Shown here one piece after another: positions 20,096-30,547 of a DNA stretch of 59,553 nucleotides. This DNA is from Symsagittifera roscoffensis (taxonomy: Eukaryota; Xenacoelomorpha; Acoela; Convolutidae). Under the pieces are notes generated by a model. It was not told where the DNA came from and ran no database searches. It worked only from the letters and a program-made list of their open reading frames with translations. Positions within the stretch are counted from its first letter, which is position 1; every line of letters starts with the position of its first letter. The stretch spans positions 1-59,553 of the forward strand of contig NW_026971052.1 in assembly GCF_963678635.1 (NCBI RefSeq), read 5' to 3'. Position numbers and translations under genes: made by a program.

Positions 20096-20877
20096 CATCT
20101 TATTTATATTCCCTCAGGTTATCTCGGGAAAAATTTTCAGGAGGGGATTATCTTTGACAGGTTCATTATTCCGCTCCGTGGGGTATCAGTCGAATCTTGA
20201 CAGCTCCTCACGTTTCAGATGGTAAGTTTTGACAAAAAGTAAGTTTCGATTCAGTGTATGGGATCATAAACTAATATATCACAGAATATTTGTTTTCTCG
20301 AAAGAATCTTTCAAATATTTATTTCATCTTATTTATGTTCCCTCGGGTTATCTGGGGAAAATTTTCAGGAGGAGATTATCTTTGAAAGGTTCAATATTCC
20401 GCTCCATAGGATATCAGTGGAATCTTGACAGCTCCTCACGGTTGATTACTTTTATATCCCACTTTCTATCCCACTTATACTTATTAATTATATGACTTAT
20501 TTTATCTTTTTTCAAATAATTATCCCACGATCATTTGACAGATGCATATTAGCAGTTCCCCACAGAGTTAATGAAGCGTGAATTACTTTCCTGAGAATTT
20601 AAAATTTTATATTTTTCCTAAAAAATTGAAATAAATCCAATCAAAATTGCATGAAAACTTTTCGTTGGAACTAAGATAAAAATAAGCAAAAATTTTTAAG
20701 TTTCGACCAATCAGATGTTTTTATCTAATTTTCATTTTTACCTCGATTTGTTTATTTATTCTGTCTTATTTTTTGCTACAATTATTTAATTTCTCTTTTA
20801 TCACTTTGTCTTCAATCTTTGAAAATTTTTTTGAAATTAGCGAAATTTCTAAAAAATTATCATCCAAATATGTCAAC
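20096..20877. other. Polinton-unit spacer, non-coding
   Basis: Contains two copies of a block with TTCCCTCAGGTTATCTGG and TTGACAGCTCCTCACG, then TTTGACAGATGCATATTAGC. The same block recurs at about 21690-22360 and 24150-24830, always between integrase C-terminal and protease remnants, so it is part of the duplicated unit. Confidence 0.6.
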
Positions 20878-21290
20878 ACTGATTGATCCTCAGGTAAATG
20901 AATGGCAACTTTTTGTGTAATCTTATCTACTGATACATAAATTCCGTTTTATTCATATTTTTGTGCGCCTATACGTTTTTGATTTCTGTCATTCATAGCT
21001 ACAGCTATATCAGCAAGACTTGGATAAAATCCAGTTTCAATATGCATCGGTTGAAATTTTCTTTTTTCCTCAGGACTTTCTCTACCATCTACGAAAGTAA
21101 ACTTTTCCTCTGTAACATTTTGTTACAAAGAAGGGTATGATATTTTTGAAATAGCCAGCACCCATTCTCCTTTCAAATGTATTTGTTCGGGAGAAACTTT
21201 GTAAAATAACCAGCACTATTATTCAGATAACAATTAAAAGAAGCATTAGAAATTAGCTCGATAGTAAAAGAATCCATGACAACTGATCGA
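20878..21290 (-). pseudogene. Polinton penton-like capsid gene, truncated copy 1
   Basis: Minus-strand 5' part of the same gene described at 22936-23746. Broken by a frameshift near KYI, by the Tyr-to-TAA nonsense change at the QKYE position and by truncation at 20878. Confidence 0.6.
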
Positions 21291-21384
21291 TAGAAATTCA
21301 ATTTAAAAAAGTACTTGCCTCTAGTTTGAACATTTTCTCAGCTCTTTCTCATAAAATTTTCCCAGGTTTTTTTCTCTTTTGAGA

Positions 21385-21680
21385 TAATTGATGATGTATG
21401 TAGGAGTTTTTACTGTAGATTATGCTAAAACTTCAAAAATTTCATATGTAAACTCTGGTTTGATTCCATTTCGGAACGGAATATCATTTTTGGAAATTCT
21501 AACTCTATCACCAATTTTGAATTTTGGTTTAGTATATTTCAAGAACGATTTGTTATACAAAAATTATAAAAAATCACTAATTTTCATATCTCTCAGAGAT
21601 TTTCCAATTGATCGATTTTTGCGACAATTCATTGTAGAAACAAATTGCTGCAACTTAAGTATCGACAAAAAGTAAGTTTC
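21385..21680 (-). pseudogene. Polinton integrase C-terminal fragment, copy 1
   Basis: Minus strand: QQFVSTMNCRKNRSI, KSLRDMKISDF, KPKFKIGDRVRISKND and PEFTYEIFEVLA, followed by TAA where intact copies have Leu. Catalytic core absent. Confidence 0.65.
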
Positions 21681-22589
21681 GATTCAGTGTATGGGATCAA
21701 AAACTAATATATCACAGAATATTTTTTTTCTCGAAAGAATCTTTCAAATATTTATTTCATCTCATTTATGTTCCCTCGGTTTATCTGGGGAAAAATTTCA
21801 GGAGGGGATTATTTTTGAAAGGTTCATTATTCCGCTCCATAGGATATCAGTGGAATCTTGACAGCTCCTCGCGGTTGATTACTTTTATATCTCACATAAT
21901 CTTTTATTCCCCAGGTTATCTGGAGAACGGATGACAGCTCCCTTATACTTATTAATTATATGATTTATTTTATCTTTTTTCAAATAATTATCCCACGATC
22001 ATTTGACAGATGCATATTAGCAGTTCCCCACAGAGTTAATGAAGCGTGAATTACTTTCCTGAGAATTTAAAACTTTATATTTTTCCTAAAAAATTGAAAT
22101 AAATACAATCAAAATTGCATGAAAACTTTTCGTTGGAACTATGATAAAAATAAGCAAAAATTTATCAGTTTCGACCAATCAGATGTTTTTATCTAATTTT
22201 CATTTTTACCTCGATTTGTTTATTTATTCTGTCTTATTTTTTGCTACAATTATTTAATTTCTCTTTTATCACTTTGTCTTCAATCTTTGAAAATTTTTTT
22301 GAAATTAGCGAAATTTCTAAAAAAAATTATCATCCAATTATGTCAATTACTCTGCCTCGGTGAAAGTTTACACTGACAAAGATTTAGAATCATATTTTTT
22401 TGTGTGTCTGTTATTTTTGTATACAAATTTTTCTATCTTTCTTAAAGTAAAGTTTTAAGAAATTTATACAATTTACTAGAAATTGGTTACAGTTTTCGTA
22501 AATTTATCTACTCTATCGTTAGTTCTTTCAAATTGGGGGACTACAGCATCCATATTCCATCATCATTCTCCGTGTATTTCACCGAAAAT

Positions 22590-22778
22590 TTAGTTGATAA
22601 AGTTTAGTCCAGCAATCATGATCCAGTGTTCTCCTCTATCATTATTTGGGGCTGAGTTAAAAATTGCAAAAGAGTATTTTATTAGTTCAGGTACTTTATC
22701 AGAGGGAAAAGATCCCATGTACTTAAACCTGAGTTCAGGAATTCTTTCAATAATTTGCAGAAGTGAAAAATTATCCAT
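22590..22778 (-). pseudogene. Polinton cysteine protease (adenain/Ulp1-like), N-terminal fragment copy 1
   Basis: 62-aa minus-strand frame MDNFSLLQIIERIPEL, then GSFPSDKVPEL and APNNDRGEHWIMI. NDRGEHW carries the catalytic His of adenovirus-type maturation proteases encoded by Polintons. The rest (including the catalytic Cys) is missing; the sequence runs into spacer. Confidence 0.65.
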
Positions 22779-22799
22779 CTTTGCAATTGTTAGCTAATT

Positions 22800-22985
22800 C
22801 ACATCTGAAACAATCTGAGGTTCAGAACTGCAATTCATGGGATCAGAACCTCTGAGGTTCAGAACCTCTTCCGCGCTGTCTTGCATGTCCACGAAAAATA
22901 GGAAAATTAGCTGAACTTTGAGCAAACATTTCGTGTGAACTATATATCAAAAATGATTTTCCGAAATCTTGCGAAACAAGGACAC
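22800..22985 (-). pseudogene. Polinton core-like basic protein, short fragment
   Basis: Minus strand: FTRNVCSKFS and the beginning of the FRGHARQRGR block in shifted frames, overlapping the end of the penton-like gene. Internal part deleted compared with 28724-29014. Confidence 0.45.
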
Positions 22986-23746
22986 AAAAGGAATTTTTTC
23001 ACCTTTAGTATCCCTTAATTCTATTTTTATGCTCTGGAAAGAGTTTTTTTTAATTTAAATTTATAGCTTCGTAAAAGACTGATAACTCATCTACTGTCCT
23101 GTAGGTATCATGTCTCCAATATTTACTTTGGAAATGAAAAGATTACACCACAGTAAAGGAGTTTTTGTATCGCCTATTATAATATATTCTATAATATCAC
23201 TATAAATCAGTAGGGAATGTATCCTGATAATGTCGTAAGTATACTGAGGATAATGTGGTCCTTTTTGTTTCATTCTAACTCCTGTCTGATTTTGTTTTAA
23301 ATCACACCCAAAATTGTGACTCAAATTAGCACTTTGAATTATAAACACTGATTGATCCTCAGGTAAATGAATGGCAACTTTTTTTGTAATCTTATCTACT
23401 GATACATAAATTCCGTTTTATTCATATTTTTGTGCGCCTATACGTTTTTGATTTCTGTCATTCATGGCTACAGCTATATCAGAAAGACTTGGATACAATC
23501 CAGTTTCAATATGCATCGGTTGAAATTTTCTTTTTTCCTCAGGACTTTCTCTACCATCTACGAAAGTAAACTTTTCCTCTGTAACATTTTGGTACAAAGA
23601 AGGGTATGATATTTCTGAAATAGCCAGCTCCCATTCTCCTTTCAAATGTATTTGTTCGGGAGAAATTTTGTAAAATAACCAGCACTATTATTCGGATAAC
23701 AATTAAAAGAAGTTTTAGAAATTAGCTCGATAGTAAAAGAATCCAT
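22936..23746 (-). pseudogene. Polinton penton-like capsid gene, copy 2
   Basis: Start MDSFTIELISKTSFNC at 23746. After a frameshift: LKGEWELAISEISYPSLYQN, EEKFTFVDGRE, GLYPSLSDIAVAMNDR. TAA follows QKYE. The frame resumes with GIYVSVDKITQKVAIHL, NLSHNFGCDLKQNQTG, KGPHYPQYTYDIIRIHSL, IIIGDTKTPLLWC and GDMIPTGQ, then TAG, then KNSFQSIKIELRDTKGEKIP. This matches a conserved Polinton/adintovirus structural protein of about 270-330 aa that I believe is the penton (single jelly-roll) protein; the exact capsid role is from memory. Dead: one frameshift and at least two nonsense codons. Confidence 0.7.
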
Positions 23747-23844
23747 GACAACTGATCGATAGAAATTCAATTTAAAAAAGGACTTGCCTCTAGTTTGAAC
23801 ATTTTCTCAGCTCTTTCTCATAAAATTTTCCCAGGTTTTTTTCT

Positions 23845-24143
23845 TTTTTGAGATATTTGATGATGTATGTAGGAGTTTTTTTTGTAGATTATGCTAAAAT
23901 TTCAAAAATTTCATCTGTAAACTCTGGTTTGTATGCATTTTGGAACGGAATATCATTTTTGGAATTTCTAACTCTATCACCAATTTTGAATTCTGGTTTA
24001 GTATATTTCAAGAACGATTTGTTAACAAAAAATATAAAAAATCACTAATTTTCATATCTCTCAGAGATTTTCCAATTGATCGATTTTTGCGACAGTTCAT
24101 TGTAGAAACAAATTGCTGCAATTTAAGTTTCGACAAAAAGTAA
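23845..24143 (-). pseudogene. Polinton integrase C-terminal fragment, copy 2
   Basis: Same blocks as copy 1 (CRKNRSIGKS, SKLVIELE in place of KIGDRVRI after a frameshift), ending in the shared TAA after the IFEILA position. Truncated upstream. Confidence 0.65.
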
Positions 24144-24149
24144 GTTTCG

Positions 24150-25050
24150 ATTCAGTGTATGGGATCATAAACTAATATATCACAGAATATTTTTTTTCTC
24201 GAAAGAATCTTTCAAATATTTATTTCATCTTATTTATGTTCCCTCAGGTTATCTGGGGAAAATTTTCAGGAGGGGATTATCTTTGAAAGGTTCATGATTC
24301 CGCTCCATAGGATATCAGTGGAATCTTGACAGCTCCTCACGGTTGATTACTTTTATATCCCACTTAATCTTTTATTCCCCAGGTTATCTGGAGAACGGAT
24401 GACAGCTCCCTTATACTTATTAATTATATGATTTATTTTATCTTTTTTCAAATAATTATCGCACGATCGTTTGACAGATGCATATTAGCAGTTCCCCACA
24501 GAGTTAATGAAGCGTGAATTACTTTCCTGAGAATTTAAAACTTTATATTTTTCCTAAAAAATTGAAATAAATCCAATCAAAATTGCATGAAAACTTTTCG
24601 TTGGAACTAAGATAAAAATAAGCAAAAATTTATAAGTTTCGACCAATCAGATGTTTTTATCTAGCTTTCATTTTTACCTCGATTTGTTTATTTATTCTGT
24701 CTTATTTTTTGCTACAATTATTTAATCTCTCTTTTATCACTTTGTCTTCAATCTTTGAAAATTGTTTTGAAATTAGCGAAGTTTCTAAAAAATTATCATC
24801 CAAATATGTCAATTACTCTGCCTCGGTGAAAGTTTACACTGAGAAAGATTTAGAGTCATATTTTTTTGTGTGTCTGCTATTTTTGTATACAAATTTTTCT
24901 ATCTTTCTTAAAGTAAAGTTTTAAGAAATTTATACAATTTACTAGAAATTGGTTACAATTTTCGTAAATTTATCTACTCTATCGTTAGTTCTTTCAAATT
25001 GGGGGACTACAGCATCCATATTCCATCATCATTCTCCGTGTATTTCACCG
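24150..25050. other. Polinton-unit spacer, non-coding, second copy
   Basis: Near-identical to 21690-22585 over its length (for example TTTGACAGATGCATATTAGC, and AATTACTCTGCCTCGGTG). No open frame of note. Offset from the first copy is about 2.47 kb. Confidence 0.6.
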
Positions 25051-25055
25051 AAAGT

Positions 25056-25244
25056 TTAGTTGATAAAGTTTAGTCCAGCAATCATGATCCAGTGTTCTCC
25101 TCTATCATTACTTGGGGCTGAGTTAAAAATTGCAAAAGAGTATTTTGTTAGTTGAGGTACTTTATCAGATGGAAAAGATCCCATGTACTTAAAACTGAGT
25201 TCAGGAATTCTTTCAATAATTTGCAGAAGTGAAAAAATATCCAT
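25056..25244 (-). pseudogene. Polinton cysteine protease N-terminal fragment, copy 2
   Basis: 62-aa frame, GSFPSDKVPQL and APSNDRGEHWIMIAGL; catalytic His present. Truncated at the same point as copy 1, so truncation preceded duplication. Confidence 0.65.
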
Positions 25245-25308
25245 CTTTGCAATTGTTAGCTAATTCACATCTGAAACAATCTGAGGTTCAGAACTGCAGT
25301 TCATGGGA

Positions 25309-25680
25309 TCAGAACCTCTGAGGTTCAGAACCTCTTCCGCGCTGTCTTGCATGTCCACGAAAAATAGGAAAATTAGCTGAACTTTGAGCAACCATTTCGT
25401 GTGAAGTATATATCAAAAATGATTCTCCGAAATCTTGCGAAACAAGGACACAAACCTGCTCCGATTCTTTTGGCAGCTGGGACGATATATTTTTTAATGA
25501 AGGGAATTGCAGTTCTTCCAAGAGTTTGTGCAAGAGCACCAAAACCTCTTCCGCGCTGTCTTGCATGTCCACGAAAAATAGGAAAATTAGCTGAACTTTG
25601 AGCAACCATTTCGTGTGAAGTATATATCAAAAATGATTCTCCGAAATCTTGCGAAACAAGGACACGAAAGGAAATTTTTC
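25309..25680 (-). pseudogene. Polinton core-like basic protein, internally duplicated
   Basis: Minus strand from 25630: EMVAQSSANFPIFRGHARQRGR, then GFGALAQTLGRTAIPFIKKY and IVPAAKRIGAGL. A segment of about 120 bp (words TCTTCCGCGCTGTCTTGCAT and AATAGGAAAATTAGCTGA) occurs twice, at 25331-25455 and 25547-25675. The Gly/Arg-rich hydrophobic-basic pattern resembles adenovirus core peptide Mu and Polinton pre-core proteins. Confidence 0.55.
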
Positions 25681-25739
25681 ACCTTTAGTATCCCTTAATT
25701 CTATTTTTCTGCTCTGGAAAGAGTTTTTTTTTAATTTAA

Positions 25740-26430
25740 ATTTATAGATTCGTAAAAGACTGATACCTCATCTACTGTCCTGTAGGTATTATGTCTCCAA
25801 TATTTACTTTGGAAATGAAAGAATTACACCACAGTAAAAGAGTTTTTGTATCGCCTATTATAATATATTCTATAATATCACTATAAATCAGTAGGGAATG
25901 TATCCTGATAATGTCGTAAGTATACTGAGGATAATGTGGTCCTTTTTGTTTTATTCTAACTCCTGTCTGATTTTGTTTTAAATCACACCCAAAAATGTGA
26001 CTCAAATTAGCACTTTGAATTATAAACACTGATTGATCCTCAGGTAAATGAATGGCAACTTTTTGTGTAATCTTATCTACTGATACAAAAATTCCGTTTT
26101 ATTCATATTTTTGTGCGCCCATACGTTTTTGATTTCTGTCATTCATGGCTACAGCTATATCAGCAAGACTTGGATACAATCCAGTTTCAATATGCATCGG
26201 TTGAATTTTTCTTTTTTCCTCAGGACTTTCTCTACCATCTACGAAAGTAAACTTTTCCTCTGTAACATTTTGGTACAAAGAATGGTATGATATTTCTGAA
26301 TTAGCCAGCTCCTATTCTCCTTTCAAATGTATTTGTTCGGGAGAAACTTTGTAAAATAACCAGCACTATTATTCGGATAACCATTAAAAGAAGCATTAGA
26401 AATTAGCTCGATAGTAAAAGAATCCATGAC
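25740..26430 (-). pseudogene. Polinton penton-like capsid gene, copy 3
   Basis: Same domain order and same defects as copy 2 (TAA after QKYE near 26099, TAG after IPTGQ near 25772, frameshift before LKGEW). 26029-25772 is an 85-aa open stretch with NLSHIFGCDLKQNQTGV and KGPHYPQYTYDIIRIHSL. Confidence 0.7.
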
Positions 26431-26569
26431 AACTGATCGATAGAAATTCAGTTTAAAAAAGGACTTGCCTCTAGTTTGAACATTTTCTCAGCTCTTTCTC
26501 ATAAAATTTTCCCAGGTTTTTTTCTTTTTTGAGATATTTGATGATGTATGTAGGAGTTTTTTTTGTAGA

Positions 26570-27410
26570 TTATGCTAAAATTTCAAATATTTCTTCTGTA
26601 AGCTCTGGTTTGTATCCATTTCGGAACCGAATATCATTTTTGGAAATTCTAACTCTATCACCAATTTTGAATTTTGGTTTAGTATATTTCAAGAACGATT
26701 TGTTATACAAAAAATATAAAAAATCACTATTTTTCATATCTCTAGGAGATTTTCCTATTGATCGATTTTTGCGACAGTTCAATGTAGAAACAAATTGCTG
26801 CAATTTGGGAACAATTTTTTCATCATGATCTTCGATGTATCGATATATTATTTGTTTTAAAGACTGAATTGCTCTCTCTGCAAACGCAGCTTTTGTTTGA
26901 CTCATTGAAGAGTAAACTTCAATATCATCTTCTTGCAAAAATTTTTTAAAAAATCCCCCATATTCTGTTCCTTCATCAACCCAAAATTTTTCAGGAGTGT
27001 TTTTTCGAGAAATCAATTTTCTGAAAGCTTGTAAAGTGTCTTTGGCATTCTTTGTTTTTATTGTTTGAACTCTGACAAATCTCGAAAAATATCACAGCAA
27101 CTATTAATTACTTGGCTCCATTGTTTTGACTAGTTAGTTTGTCTACAAAAGCCAAGTCCATACACCAAATTTCATTGATAATTTTAGAAAAAATTTGAAG
27201 TCTCCCGAAACGCCTGATTGGTGGACCAAATTTTGTATACGATGTCTTGGTTTGTACAAAATTTTCTACTTTCTGTTTTGATAAACCACTCGCTTTACTC
27301 AAGTTTTGAATAGAACCGTACTCAGCTCTACCCCTAGAACAAAATCAGTTTGGTCTTACCACTTCAGGTTTTGAAAGGGAACTCGGTTACTTTGTCTTTT
27401 GCTTTGACAT
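26570..27410 (-). pseudogene. INT: Polinton retroviral-type integrase, nearly full length, copy 3
   Basis: The start ATG is at 27410 and reads MSKQK; an early stop follows. Blocks: SKASGLSKQKVENFVQTK, KFGPPIRRFGRLQIFSK, IWCMDLAFVDKL (first Asp), KFWVDEGTEYGGFFKKFL (second Asp), FAERAIQSLKQIIYRYIED (Glu), then CRKNRSIGKSPRDMK and FKIGDRVRISKNDIRFRNGY. The core 27016-26570 is a continuous 148-aa frame. The TAA at 26570 replaces a Leu present in copy 4. Inactivated by stops near the N-terminus and a frameshift near 27090. Confidence 0.8.
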
Positions 27411-27639
27411 TCTTGTTAATAACAAGTTTATGTGAAAGTTGAGTTGCTTCCAAAATAGTACAGTAAGTATCTGGAAAATCGGTGTTTTTTCGCTTCAGTG
27501 CTCACACAAAGTCTACAATAGAATCTTTTGTGTCTCAATTATCTAATATAATTTTGTCTGACTGGCTGTGTTTAATTTTAGGAGAATTCAAAATTATATT
27601 ATTCATCTGCTTATTTTTACTCGTTTTCAACCTCGCAAA
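27411..27639. other. Conserved region upstream of integrase start
   Basis: About 230 non-coding bases (words TTGTTAATAACAAG, ATCTGCTTATT) that also occur at 37520-37737, 53502-53723 and 56507-56731, each time between the integrase start and a satellite array. Confidence 0.65.
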
Positions 27640-27858
27640 GATTGGGATAGTAAAACGAACTTCTCAAAAGTAACTTTCTGAAGTCTTGGGATAGTAAAAG
27701 GAACTGCCCAAAACCAACTTTTCGAAGTCTTGGGATAGTAAAACGAACTGTTCAAGACTAACTTTTCGAAGTCTTGGGATAGTAAATTGAACTGCCCAAG
27801 ACTAATTTTTTCGAAATCCTGGGATAACAAAACGAACTGCCCAAGACTAATTGGATGA
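27640..27858. repeat. 44-bp hairpin satellite, short array A (5 monomers)
   Basis: Monomers of the CCCAAGACT...AGTCTTGGG type; right end abuts a truncated capsid gene fragment. Confidence 0.85.
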
Positions 27859-28332
27859 ACTGGTTTTGACGAGATGGAAAGATAAAGGTTCTTGCTATAG
27901 TTTCCACGTAATTGTATTGAGCAGGTTCCCTTTCCAGATGCCACTGCAAGTATTGATGATTAGGTTCAGCTACTAAAAATTTTCTAGTAAACAGCGAGCA
28001 ATCAACTGATTTCAGACTAACATTTGGTTTATCAGACAGCATGTAAAAATTAGGTCTAGCTCGAATTAGTTTAATTCGAACTTTGGTTTTTGGTAGTAAT
28101 AATTTTTCACAAGTAAACAAGTCACTGGCTAGCCTACCATAAAATGAAAAAGTTATACCTGATCCTAAAGAATTTGCTCTATCAGTGAACGGATGCATAT
28201 CAAATGCTTCCGGACATTTTTCAAAACTATATCCGTGACAAGCAAATTTCCTTTATTACTCATTCCCGACGAGTTGAGTTCGTTCGATATTTGTGCTTTA
28301 TAAAGATATAATCCATTGGCATTGTAAAACAT
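27859..28332 (-). pseudogene. Polinton major capsid-like gene (F54H12.2-like), N-terminal fragment
   Basis: ATG at 28332: MFYNANGLYLYKAQISNEL. A frameshift near 28250 is followed by DMHPFTDRANSLGSG, FYGRLASDLFTCEKLLLPK, RIKLIRARPNFYMLSDKPN, DCSLFTRKFLVAEPNHQYL and FIFPSRQNQFIQ. These blocks match the family often annotated as uncharacterised F54H12.2-like, which belongs to Polinton virion proteins (double jelly-roll capsid by my recollection, about 450 aa). The fragment covers about the first 155 residues and is cut off by the satellite at 27858. Confidence 0.7.
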
Positions 28333-28344
28333 TGTTTTAATAAA

Positions 28345-28527
28345 TTAAACTTCACAATTGGAGAATAGAGACTGTAGTAGATTGTGTATATAAATTAAGT
28401 AAGTTTGTGGTTCCTCATCTGAATCTTCATCCGATTTGGCTTTATGTTCTGCTTTTTCTTCTTTGAAAGCTTCAAACAATCTTCTTTTGAATAAATGAAG
28501 CTTTAAACAGATATCACGCATATCCAA
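28345..28527 (-). CDS. Small acidic/basic ORF upstream of capsid fragment
   Basis: 60-aa frame MDMRDICLKLHLFKRRLF with EEKAEHKAKSDEDSDEEP. It lies 12 bases upstream of the capsid-like start on the same strand. Not recognised; likely a Polinton accessory gene or its remnant. No second copy in the window. Confidence 0.4.
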   Translation of the reverse strand: MDMRDICLKLHLFKRRLFEAFKEEKAEHKAKSDEDSDEEPQTYLIYIHNLLQSLFSNCEV

Positions 28528-28723
28528 TTACAGGTTAGGATCCATTTCAAATTCAAACTCAATACTGCTTTCATCTAGAGAAGTTCTAGAGAAGTACTGG
28601 GAAATACTTCTTGTTTGTAAGATGAAATAATTGTTTTCAAAACTGGGACTCTAACAAAAAAACTACAAAGAAGAGTTTGTAAAAGCTCCGTACCGAAATT
28701 GACTACTTTGTTTACACTCATTT

Positions 28724-29014
28724 TTATCTTGCCAAAAATGTCTTTGCGAAAATTTTGATTTTTTTTTGTCCACTGACTACTTTTCGAATCTCTGGAGCAG
28801 CACTTTCAAACAAACCTGCTCCGATTCTTTTTGCAGCTGGGACGATATATTTTTTAATAAAGGGAATTGCAGTTCTTCCAAGAGTTTGTGCAAGAGCACC
28901 AAAAGCTCTTCCGCGCTGTCTTGCATGTCCACGAAAAATAGGAAAACTTGCTGATTTTTGAGCAACCGTTTCGTATGAAATATTTATCGAAAATGATTCT
29001 CCGAAATCTTGCAA
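28724..29014 (-). CDS. Polinton core-like basic protein, best copy
   Basis: 96-aa frame: SASFPIFRGHARQRGR, AFGALAQTLGRTAIPFIKKY, IVPAAKRIGAGLFESAAPEI, RKVVSGQKKIKIFAK. Amphipathic Gly/Ala/Arg-rich segment followed by a basic tail, like adenovirus Mu/pre-core and Polinton virion core proteins. The start overlaps the end of the penton-like gene, as in the other units. May be intact, but its neighbours are broken. Confidence 0.6.
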   Translation of the reverse strand: MQDFGESFSINISYETVAQKSASFPIFRGHARQRGRAFGALAQTLGRTAIPFIKKYIVPAAKRIGAGLFESAAPEIRKVVSGQKKIKIFAKTFLAR

Positions 29015-29782
29015 AACAAGGACACAAAAGGAATTTTTTCACCTGTAGTATCCCTTATTTCTATTTTTATGCTCTGGAAAGAATTTTTTTTCAAATTATA
29101 GATTCGTAAAAGACTGAAAACTCAGCTACTGTCCTGTAGATGTTATGTCTCCATTTTTTACTTTGGAAATGAAAAGAATACATCGCAGTAAAGGAGTTTT
29201 TGTATCGCCTACTATATTTTATTCAATAATATCACTATAAATCAATAGGGAAAGTATCCTGATAATGTCGGAAGGATACTGAGGATAATGTGGTCCTTTT
29301 TTTTGATGATTACCCTGTCTGATTTTGTTTTAGATCACACCCAAAAATGTGACTCAAATCAGCTTTTTGAATTATATACACTGATTGATACTCAGATAAA
29401 TGAATGGCAACTTTTTGTGTAATCTTATCATCTGATACATAAATTCCGTTATATTCATATTTTTGTGCGCCTATACGTTTTTGAACCCTGTCATTCATGT
29501 TTACAGTTATATCAGCATGACTTGGATGCAATCCAGTTTCAATATGCATCAGTTGAAATTTTCTTTTTTCCTCAGGACTTTCTCTATCATCTACGAAAGT
29601 AAACTTTCCCTCTGTAACTTTTTAGTACAAAGAAGGGTATGATATTTCTGAAATAGCAACCAACCTCCCATTCTCCTTTCAAATAAGTTTGTTCGTGTAG
29701 AAACTTTGTAAAATAACCAAAACTATTATTCGGATAACAATTAAAAGAAATATTGGAAATTAGCTCAAAAGTAAAAGAATCC
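28980..29782 (-). pseudogene. Polinton penton-like capsid gene, copy 4
   Basis: MDSFTFELISNISFNCYP at 29782, frameshift, LKGEWEVGCYF, then MHIETGLHPSHADIT, QKYEYNGIYVSDDKITQ (the Tyr that is TAA in copies 1-3 is intact here), HIFGCDLKQNQTG, another frameshift, and the TAG after the IPTGQ-equivalent (near 29124) shared with copies 2 and 3. More diverged than copies 1-3 are from one another. Confidence 0.65.
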
Positions 29783-29891
29783 ATGACAACTGATCGATAG
29801 AATTTCAATTCAAAAAATGACTTACCTCTAATTTGAACATTTTGTCAGCCCTTTCTCATAAAATTTTCCCAGGTTTTTTTTCTGTTTTTTT

Positions 29892-30545
29892 TCAGATTTT
29901 TGATAATTTATGTAGGAGGTTTTTTGTAGATAAAGCTAAAATTTCAAAAATTTCATCTGTAAATTTTGGTTCGTATCCTTTTCGGAACAGAATATCATTT
30001 TTGGAAATTCGGACTCTATCACCGATTTTTAATTTTGGTTTAGTATATTTCAAGAACGATTTGTTATACAAAAATGATAAAAAATCACTATTTTTCATAT
30101 CTCTAGGAGATTTTCCTATTGATCGATTTTTGCGACAGTTCAATGTAGAAACAAATTGCTGCAATTTGGGAACAATTTTTTCACCATGATCTTCGATGTA
30201 TCGATATATTATTTGTTTTAAAGACTGAATTGCTCTCTCTGCAAACGCAGCTTTTGTTTGACTCATTGAAGAGTAAACTTCAATATCATCTCATGCAAAA
30301 TGTTTTTAAAAAATCCCCCATATTCTGTTCTTTTATCAACCCAAAGTTTTTCAGGAGTGTTTTTTCGAGAAATCATTTTTCTGAAAGCTTGTGAAGTGTC
30401 TTTGGCATACTTTGTTTTTATTGTTTGAACTCTGAAAAACCTCAAAAAAATATCCACAGCAACTATTAAATACTTAACTCCATTGTTTTGACTAGCTATC
30501 TTGTCTACAAAAGCCAAATTCATACACCAGATTTCATTGATATTT
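29892..30545 (-). pseudogene. INT: Polinton integrase core, copy 4, first catalytic Asp changed to Asn
   Basis: 30523-30263 gives MNLAFVDKIASQNNGVKYL, where copy 3 has MDLAFVD, so the first Asp of the DDE triad is Asn. KLWVDKRTEYGGFFKN follows. A frameshift near 30297 leads to FAERAIQSLKQIIYRYIED, RKNRSIGKSPRDMKNSDF and LKIGDRVRISKND, ending LSTKNLLHKLSKI. The N-terminal zinc-binding part is replaced by the satellite array at about 30547. Confidence 0.75.
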
Positions 30546-30547
30546 TT

